Source: a virus. Taken from it: 49,381 nt of DNA. Made by a program: the position numbers and the translations under genes. Each line of letters opens with the position of its first letter. Position 1 is the first letter of the stretch. The notes under the pieces were generated by a model. The model was not told the origin of the DNA and did no database searches. It was given only the letters and a program-made list of their open reading frames with translations. Positions 40,211 through 46,697 of this stretch are shown one piece after another. The stretch covers positions 1-49,381 of the IMG/VR virus record IMGVR_UViG_3300027985_000864; one strand, written 5' to 3'.

Positions 40211-40272
40211 TAGCTGCTTTCCGACTATATAACCAGTAGGGCTATACAGGCTAGTTTTTAGGAAAGCAGCTA
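40211..40272. terminator. Long hairpin between convergent operons
   Basis: TAGCTGCTTTCC (40211-40222) and GGAAAGCAGCTA (40261-40272) are perfect 12-base arms around a 38-base loop. The structure is symmetric for both strands and lies between the ends of the rightward and leftward transcription units. The rightward side is followed by T-rich sequence. A bidirectional terminator is the simplest reading; the loop length is unusual. Confidence 0.6.
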
Positions 40273-40302
40273 TCAGTATCTAATTTTTGTTATTTTACGT
40301 TT

Positions 40303-40737
40303 TTAATGGTCTTGGTCGATAGTTTTACCGGCTTTAAGGTCTGCGATAGTTAAGCCACCTGAAAATTGTAAATGCGCAAATTCTCTTTTTTTCGCAGGCC
40401 ACCTTCCAGCCCATTGTAAACCTGCCCTTTCGCCAATCTCACCGCATATTCTAAAAGAATCAATATCACCCCAATCGATCTTACCATGTTTATTAATCGG
40501 GGCAAAATCAAATGCAAGTCTATAATTGTGTAAACTTTCGCCGCCACGCGCCCATGTGACAACACGGCCAGGCCTAGTGCGACCTTGCGCAAATAATTCG
40601 TTTTGTGATTCCGGGCTTCGATACGTGCTTGTAATTAAAATATCAAAGCCTTCTTCTTCACACACCTTAATAAATTTGCGACACAACAATTCTACCTTTG
40701 GGTGTAAATCCTCAATTCTTCTACTATTCACATTCAT
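40303..40737 (-). CDS. Endolysin, M15-type peptidase
   Basis: A 144-residue M15 (VanY/L-Ala-D-Glu) peptidase starting MNVNSRRIEDLHPKVELLCR at ATG 40737; an upstream in-frame GTG at 40746 is possible. Zinc ligands are H70 and D77 in SLHNYRLAFD and H122 in FAHLQF; STYRSPESQNELFAQGR is the typical first motif. It would cleave peptidoglycan peptides at lysis. It overlaps the holin gene by fourteen bases and is the last late gene. Gram-negative phages often use such small single-domain enzymes. Confidence 0.9.
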   Translation of the reverse strand: MNVNSRRIEDLHPKVELLCRKFIKVCEEEGFDILITSTYRSPESQNELFAQGRTRPGRVVTWARGGESLHNYRLAFDFAPINKHGKIDWGDIDSFRICGEIGERAGLQWAGRWPAKKREFAHLQFSGGLTIADLKAGKTIDQDH

Positions 40738-40963
40738 TTTCCACACCTTTCGCTTCAGGCTTTAATTTAAGTGATGCTCCAACACCAGCAAATAAAGCTC
40801 CAACGCCAATTCCGAAGTTTTCAATGTCAAAGTGCTTTTCGAAAATAGTCGCATATATAGAAAGGCCAAGGCCAACGACAATTGAAACAAAACATAAATA
40901 TCGGAAAAGATCATGAGTTTTATTATCTGTTTCTGTAAATAGATGCGTTATTATTTTTTGCAT
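40724..40963 (-). CDS. Holin, two membrane segments
   Basis: A 79-residue protein with two predicted membrane spans (about 22-42, YLCFVSIVVGLGLSIYATI; about 50-66, FGIGVGALFAGVGASLK), a basic N-terminus and a charged C-terminus (KPEAKGVENECE). Size, topology and place before the endolysin fit a class II holin. AAGG precedes the ATG. It overlaps the upstream gene by 41 bases. Confidence 0.8.
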   Translation of the reverse strand: MQKIITHLFTETDNKTHDLFRYLCFVSIVVGLGLSIYATIFEKHFDIENFGIGVGALFAGVGASLKLKPEAKGVENECE

Positions 40964-41312
40964 ATTTCACCTTTTTGTAATAGTCATTTAAAGCAATTCC
41001 AATGGCAATTGGAGACCAAAGAAAATGATTTGCTGGAGTTTCAATTGTTATCTTCGGATATTGATATGGAAAATTATCTTCAATTCCGTCGTCGTCGCAC
41101 CCCGAAATGATCACAGGCTTGCGCGGCCATACAAAATCTTTTAATGAACAACCTCCACTAATTGAAAGATAAACAAAATCACCACTTTCTGGCATTGTTT
41201 CTAAAAGATCTGCGTTAAATGATATACACATTTCCCTTATTATCTCCCAATGTAGCCAACGGTTATTTTCATTTGTTAATTTTCTCGCAACGACTTTAAT
41301 ATTCTTTTGCAT
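40923..41312 (-). CDS. Hypothetical late protein, 129 residues
   Basis: Starts MQKNIKVVARKLTNENNRWL at ATG 41312, inside the end of the preceding fibre gene (17-base overlap). It reads as a small alpha/beta protein (HWEIIREMCISFNADLLETM; GDFVYLSISGGCSLKDFVWP). Position just before the holin suggests a tail-tip accessory or fibre chaperone. No family recognised. Confidence 0.6.
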   Translation of the reverse strand: MQKNIKVVARKLTNENNRWLHWEIIREMCISFNADLLETMPESGDFVYLSISGGCSLKDFVWPRKPVIISGCDDDGIEDNFPYQYPKITIETPANHFLWSPIAIGIALNDYYKKVKYAKNNNASIYRNR

Positions 41313-42792
41313 ATCTAATCTTTGAAATTCCTGAATAACCTGGGAAATCACTACCAATTAAATCAGCATGGTAATTACCGCTGCTAGATATCGTATGTGA
41401 ATAGCCGTGATAAATATCTGGTACATTTGCCACTTCTGTGTCAATTCCTGATATTTTTCTTTGTATTGATAAATATCGTCTGTAATATCCACAGACTTGA
41501 GTCCAAGGTTGGGCAACTACTTTATAAACAATAAATGACGGTGGAAATGTTTCATCAACTGCCGGAAGCTGTATTTGAGTTACGGATTTTGTAATATTCA
41601 ATGGATAATCTAGTCCCAATATATCACATTCTGTTTTCTGTAAAGTAAGTTGACCACCCAAGTTAATTGTAATTACTCTTCCAATCCAATCATCTGGAAA
41701 TTCTTCTAACGGTGCGCTATAAACATATGATTGAAGTATCGGGCCTTCGACTATTTGCCAAGAGAAATATAATGGTGCTGCCCCTCTGTTTACAGGCTTT
41801 TTTCTATATCCAACAATTGAACCTGATACTGTATAATCTTTTACAACTTTTTCGCCTGTAAATGGCACACCATTAATTGTGCCAAACCTTATTGGCTGCA
41901 ATGAATTCTTAGGGTCAATAGAGCTAATTAAGCATATCACTTCTGCGCCATTATCTATTCCAGCAGTATTTGGAAGATTATTATGAAATGGTATTTTAAA
42001 GCTTCCAAAAAGAGTGTCTTTCCCAAACCTAGATTTCTTACCATCAAAAAATGTATAGAATTCTGAAGGATTAGTAGGATTATTAAGGCAAGACGGTTCA
42101 GCGGCATTAGTATGTAATATCCCATCTAATAGAATAGGGTGCCACATAGCAAATCCAGGCTCTAATGCTGAATTGAAATATCTAAAACCGTGGCCTTGTT
42201 CATATTTAGTCATCAAATTAAATATTCCATTTTCATTAATGTCTATTGAAAAAGCAGGCAAAAAATATTCCCGATCACAATTATAATGAAGAACATAAAG
42301 TGGAAGTAACTGATTAACAGTATATTGACTATATAAATCGAGTGATTGGCATTCGACTAACGGCTTAGCTTCATTTCCAACTCTTATTAGATTGACCATC
42401 CTTATAACGAGTGCTGCCTTTTTAGCGGCTACAGAGTTATATTTTGTATATGAATCTTGAAATTCATTCCTGGCTTTAAATCCGCTTTCAGTAACTTCTT
42501 TTACAATTTTTCTTTTTTCTTCTATTAATTGTAAATTTTGCGTTTGAATAGCGCTTGCTAAATCATCTATAGCGGAATTGAGTAAAATATAATAACTTTC
42601 AACAATTGACCTTTTAGATTCTCTTTCAGTATATGCTTCAATTAATTCATCATTTAATCTTCTTGAATTTATTTCATTTTGTAGTTTTGTAATTACATCA
42701 GTTCTTACTTTATCATCATATTGTACTTCCACGACGTATTTACCATCGCCCCTAACAGAAACTATTTTACCGGATGATAATTCTGCTATCAT
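41296..42792 (-). CDS. Tail/fibre-associated protein with coiled coil, 498 residues
   Basis: Residues about 30-125 are a long helical segment (NDELIEAYTERESKRSIVES; LQLIEEKRKIVKEVTES), followed by a beta-rich C-terminal domain. The first 25 residues (GKIVSVRGDGKYVVEVQYDD) look like a small beta barrel as in baseplate hub or fibre connectors. It overlaps the upstream fibre gene by four bases. Late position after the tape measure supports a distal-tail role. Family not recognised. Confidence 0.65.
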   Translation of the reverse strand: MIAELSSGKIVSVRGDGKYVVEVQYDDKVRTDVITKLQNEINSRRLNDELIEAYTERESKRSIVESYYILLNSAIDDLASAIQTQNLQLIEEKRKIVKEVTESGFKARNEFQDSYTKYNSVAAKKAALVIRMVNLIRVGNEAKPLVECQSLDLYSQYTVNQLLPLYVLHYNCDREYFLPAFSIDINENGIFNLMTKYEQGHGFRYFNSALEPGFAMWHPILLDGILHTNAAEPSCLNNPTNPSEFYTFFDGKKSRFGKDTLFGSFKIPFHNNLPNTAGIDNGAEVICLISSIDPKNSLQPIRFGTINGVPFTGEKVVKDYTVSGSIVGYRKKPVNRGAAPLYFSWQIVEGPILQSYVYSAPLEEFPDDWIGRVITINLGGQLTLQKTECDILGLDYPLNITKSVTQIQLPAVDETFPPSFIVYKVVAQPWTQVCGYYRRYLSIQRKISGIDTEVANVPDIYHGYSHTISSSGNYHADLIGSDFPGYSGISKIRYAKEY

Positions 42793-44564
42793 GAGATTTC
42801 CATAAATCTATTTGTGCTTGAAATAAATATTACAACATTATAAATTTCTAATGTTACACCGTCTACTTTCACATGGCTATATGGCTGTAATTCAAAAATC
42901 GGTTCAAGCCTTATTCTAACACCTGAAGAGTCTGTGTGTACGTAAAACTGTTTCAAAATAATAACCGAAGACGTATTTTGAAACATTGAATAATTATTAA
43001 TTTCAACTAAATAATAATCTTCACCTTCAGAGTATGAAGTTAATATTCCGCTACATATTATCGATTCACTTGCTTGATAAGTTTTGTATATATTAACTGT
43101 TCCATTCAAATAATCGCTAATTACAATACTTTCTTTTCCTATTTTAAGTCTTATGCTTTCTACAATTCCAGCTCCAAATGGGTCAATATATCTTCTTATT
43201 GTAAAATTTATTATTTTTGGGCTGCCCTTAATTATTCCATTATCAAATTCAGCTGTAAAATATAACAGTCTATAATCAATCTGTTTGGCATAAAGGCTTG
43301 AATTAAATTGGATGCCATTATACCCTACCATGTGAATTGTTTTCAAATTACTAGAAAACAAAAAACCTGATAATGTTAAAGCTGCAGAAAATGAAGGTTG
43401 ATATTCTGTTATCGAAAAAGAAGAAGCAAATGAAAATCCTGATAGCGTTAAAGAAGATGAAAATGATAGCCCTGAAACGCCAAATTGATAATTATTTAAA
43501 AGATGGCCTGATTCATAACTTCCATCTGTAGTTACAACATGGGTGAAATTAAACAATGCATCTATTTCAGATGATGAAGCATTTCTAAATAATATGTTTA
43601 TATTATCTATGTAATTTGAGCCAACTGCTGAATACAGTGTAAGGGTTTCGTTTGTATATTCATAATTGGACCAAGATGCGCCGTCGTGCCTTGCGTATAT
43701 AAAATAAACAACTCTTGGGTTTACATTATAAACTCTTATAAGTCCGACATGAAGAAGATTATTAGCACTATCAAAATAAACCCCTCCATTATTAAAATCA
43801 CCTTGACCTGGCAAAGTAGGCATTTGCCTGAATGTTGTTACAGATATATTTCCAGAGCTGAATGTTATTTTGTGTATAGGTGTATTAGTTGTTGTTATTC
43901 CTATCGCGTATCTTACATTCGATACCTGGTTCCCGCTCATTCCTTTTAACGTTAAATATGGGCCTGAATGGGTATAAGTTGTATGCGTTCCAGATATTAA
44001 ATTTATTCTGTAAAAATAATATGATCCATTCCCTAAAATAACGACGTGGACATTATTATTTAGAGAATCATAAGTCCAAAAAATAAAGTTTTCTGAAAAT
44101 GACGCATTAGAAAAATTCGTTAAAGCACTCCAAGCCCCACCCGCTGATCTTGAATATGCTATTCTCTTATACGTTTGGCCCATCGTAGTATATGAGCCGA
44201 ATGTAACAGCCATTAAATTAGTTCCATCACTAAATATGGCACATTTATAATCGATACTTGCTGGGGTCGCGGTATTTTCTAATAATGTTGCAGTCGCAGT
44301 ATCAAATCTTCCTAGAAAGCCACCTGAAATATGTTGTAATGTATAATATATTATTCCAGAAACAATTGCGATATTGGCATTTCTAGGCTTCGAAGTGGTT
44401 GATATTGAACTTCCGTATTGCGACCATGAAATCCCATCTGCAGACCTCATAACCCTGGTTGTATTTATATCACCAGCAGTATCAGCTTGGGAAAGCCCGT
44501 AATAATAGCCTGAATAATATTCAACGTTTGATATTATTCCATATGTTATTAAAGTTGATGCCAT
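42789..44564 (-). CDS. Putative tail fibre / receptor-binding protein, 591 residues
   Basis: A beta-rich, Ser/Tyr/Asn-rich protein. The N-terminal 330 residues have repeated segments such as MRSADGISWSQYGS and KRIAYSRSAGGAWSALTNFS, which resemble the blades of sialidase-like beta propellers (S-x-D-G-x-x-W). Residues about 350-420 contain repeats of SFSSSLTLSGF type (GLSFSSSLTL, FSFASSFSIT, LFSSNLKT). A C-terminal beta domain follows. Such architecture suits a glycan-binding tail protein; the receptor cannot be inferred. Starts at 44564, sharing a base with the preceding gene. Confidence 0.62.
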   Translation of the reverse strand: MASTLITYGIISNVEYYSGYYYGLSQADTAGDINTTRVMRSADGISWSQYGSSISTTSKPRNANIAIVSGIIYYTLQHISGGFLGRFDTATATLLENTATPASIDYKCAIFSDGTNLMAVTFGSYTTMGQTYKRIAYSRSAGGAWSALTNFSNASFSENFIFWTYDSLNNNVHVVILGNGSYYFYRINLISGTHTTYTHSGPYLTLKGMSGNQVSNVRYAIGITTTNTPIHKITFSSGNISVTTFRQMPTLPGQGDFNNGGVYFDSANNLLHVGLIRVYNVNPRVVYFIYARHDGASWSNYEYTNETLTLYSAVGSNYIDNINILFRNASSSEIDALFNFTHVVTTDGSYESGHLLNNYQFGVSGLSFSSSLTLSGFSFASSFSITEYQPSFSAALTLSGFLFSSNLKTIHMVGYNGIQFNSSLYAKQIDYRLLYFTAEFDNGIIKGSPKIINFTIRRYIDPFGAGIVESIRLKIGKESIVISDYLNGTVNIYKTYQASESIICSGILTSYSEGEDYYLVEINNYSMFQNTSSVIILKQFYVHTDSSGVRIRLEPIFELQPYSHVKVDGVTLEIYNVVIFISSTNRFMEIS

Positions 44565-44962
44565 TAGCTTTCTGGTACTGTAAATGTCAATGAAGTTATA
44601 CTTATAACATCATCTATAGCGACAGTTAATGTTGCGCCATCGACTATGAAATCGCCACCACCACCTGATAGGCTAAATGATCCATCTGCTATAACATTGG
44701 CACCTTGCTTTAGTCTTCCCCAGCCTAAATCGCCTGCTGCTATAGCGGAAGCCGAAACTGGTAAGTTAAGAGAAACTGTTCCTGTGGTTGGGCTTCCAAA
44801 TGCAGGATTTGATAATGTTATTTGCGCTAATAGCGTTCCGGTTTCTGCCGCTTGTGGATCAGAAGGCTGTGTTCCGGTTCTACACTCTAATACTGCAGAA
44901 TTACAATCTGTTCCAAACTTACTTGCTAAATTGTTTCTTTCATATGTTGATAACTTAAACAC
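44564..44962 (-). CDS. Conserved tail-region protein, 132 residues
   Basis: A Ser/Thr/Ala/Gly-rich protein. The pattern TGTLLAQITLSNPAFGSPTT, then GRLKQGANVIADGSFSLSGG and SITSLTFTVPE is seen in small structural proteins next to tail fibre genes in many siphophages, thought to be trimming or fibre components. It overlaps the next upstream gene by eight bases. Call by pattern and context. Confidence 0.62.
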   Translation of the reverse strand: MFKLSTYERNNLASKFGTDCNSAVLECRTGTQPSDPQAAETGTLLAQITLSNPAFGSPTTGTVSLNLPVSASAIAAGDLGWGRLKQGANVIADGSFSLSGGGGDFIVDGATLTVAIDDVISITSLTFTVPES

Positions 44963-45572
44963 TTTTCAAGACCTCAATCTCTAATTTAGACGAATTTCCA
45001 ATGGATATATTTAAACTTGTCCTTTTAATTTCTCCTGATATCCCGCCAATTTGTATCTGAGAATTAATTTCTGTCTTTATAAATTCCAAAGGATTTATGT
45101 TAAATTTATAAAGCTCATCAGTTCCAGGCACTCTACTTTTTGACGCAATTTTATCAATTACAACAGTACCGGATGGCTCTGGAAAACTGATTCTAGTTTG
45201 CGATATGAACGAATAGCTAATTGATTTTGGCCCTTGATCAAAATTAAATTCTGTAACATTAAGATCAAGACTTAATACTAAAATTGAACTAATTTCAGTA
45301 ACATAATTTATTTTGATTATTATTCTGGCAGATGATATATTTGCCAATATATCGCCTATTGTTTCGTCATTTGACGGGCCTTTTATGCTAGTGTAACTGG
45401 AGAATTCCGTTTTTGTTATATGAATTGATTCTAATTTAATTGGTATGATTGTTCCAGTATCAGTTTTTATTTCAGCTTCGATTATAAACCCTTTAAATGA
45501 CTTATCAGCTGGCAAGCTCTTATCAATCTGATTAGTTTTATATGGCAAATTATTCAATTGAATCGATTGCAT
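44955..45572 (-). CDS. Tail-region protein, 205 residues
   Basis: Starts MQSIQLNNLPYKTNQIDKSL. Beta-rich throughout with many Ile/Thr/Ser strands (TGTIIPIKLESIHITKTEFS; ISSILVLSLDLNVTEFNFDQ). No enzymatic motif. Position in the distal tail block suggests a baseplate or distal-tail component. Unrecognised. Confidence 0.6.
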   Translation of the reverse strand: MQSIQLNNLPYKTNQIDKSLPADKSFKGFIIEAEIKTDTGTIIPIKLESIHITKTEFSSYTSIKGPSNDETIGDILANISSARIIIKINYVTEISSILVLSLDLNVTEFNFDQGPKSISYSFISQTRISFPEPSGTVVIDKIASKSRVPGTDELYKFNINPLEFIKTEINSQIQIGGISGEIKRTSLNISIGNSSKLEIEVLKSV

Positions 45573-45573
45573 A

Positions 45574-46341
45574 TTAAATACCGACAGAGAATTTTAATAT
45601 ACCAATATCAGATGGAGTTGATATATCTGTTATAGGCGTTACAGTTCTTTTTATATAAAACCCACATGATTCCCCGACATTTATTAAAAATGATAATCCA
45701 TCTGATTCTAATGTTGGATTAATAAATGTAACATTTTGTGGTGCAGTCTCGTCATTTGTTAATAACTCATCTGTTACACCTGATATTAATTGAGCAGCAC
45801 CAATTTCTAAATAATCAAGACCTGTAAATTGTTTTCCAATAAATAATGTAACTAGAATTTGCGATGAATACGTGTTTTTTATATACAAATGTCTATATTT
45901 TACTATTCCACCCAAAGACTCTTGTTCTGTTACATTATTGAATAAATTTTGTGATATATTGGTTACTGTGTCTATCGTTTTTTGTTGCTGCGAAGCCGGC
46001 AAACTTGCGAACGTACAATATACAGTTATCATTTGATCACCTTCAAAATTACCAACAACATAATAACCATCGCCTGTAAAATATGCTGTTTGTTCTGTTG
46101 TTGGATCAGCTCCACCAAACTTTTTAAATTTTAATGTTTTTGCTGTATTGTTATAGTCCAATATTCCAGCAGTTTCAACTCCTGATCCGTCGACAATTGA
46201 AATGCCAGTAAAATCTCCACCTAATAATGTTATAGTTTGCCCTGTTAATTTGGTAGAAGATATCGTGCCCCCTAAACTTAAATCAGGGTCAGCATTAGAA
46301 GCACCGCCTGATAACATTATATCGAAATATGAAATAGACAT
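45574..46341 (-). CDS. Virion protein of the distal tail block, 255 residues
   Basis: Starts MSISYFDIMLSGGASNADPD, and the segment DPDLSLGGTISSTKL is shared with a family of phage virion proteins found after the tape measure. The rest is beta-rich (YRHLYIKNTYSSQILVTLFI). Overlap of one base with the upstream gene. The role in tail tip is inferred. Confidence 0.65.
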   Translation of the reverse strand: MSISYFDIMLSGGASNADPDLSLGGTISSTKLTGQTITLLGGDFTGISIVDGSGVETAGILDYNNTAKTLKFKKFGGADPTTEQTAYFTGDGYYVVGNFEGDQMITVYCTFASLPASQQQKTIDTVTNISQNLFNNVTEQESLGGIVKYRHLYIKNTYSSQILVTLFIGKQFTGLDYLEIGAAQLISGVTDELLTNDETAPQNVTFINPTLESDGLSFLINVGESCGFYIKRTVTPITDISTPSDIGILKFSVGI

Positions 46342-46697
46342 TATGCTTCCCCATCTATTATAATGCTAAGCCTTAATGCGCCAGAAGAGTATGTTGCCGA
46401 TGAAAACGTGATAAAAAATGCTCCATGCTGGCTGCTTAAAATACCTTTTGAATGATATTTTACAATCCTTAAAATATTATCAGCAATGCTTTCTTCAATA
46501 TTATCAAATGTAAATGATAATTTACTATCAGATGGACTGTACCCATTATCTAAAACATAAGATAATCCGTCCAAAGTAGCAGTTGATGAGACTCTTCTTC
46601 TAATATCAGAATTGGTGCCTTCTTTTGAATTTGTCAAATTTATTTCACCATCTAAATCGAATAATATAGTTGTTATAAATAATGAATATTTTATCAT
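46341..46697 (-). CDS. Minor tail protein after tape measure, 118 residues
   Basis: Starts MIKYSLFITTILFDLDGEIN; its ATG overlaps the tape-measure stop (ATGA at 46697-46694). Beta-rich small protein with SKLSFTFDNIEESIADNILR. In siphophages the gene following the tape measure encodes a distal tail or minor tail protein. It is smaller than a typical Dit, so other tail-tip subunits are possible. Confidence 0.62.
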   Translation of the reverse strand: MIKYSLFITTILFDLDGEINLTNSKEGTNSDIRRRVSSTATLDGLSYVLDNGYSPSDSKLSFTFDNIEESIADNILRIVKYHSKGILSSQHGAFFITFSSATYSSGALRLSIIIDGEA

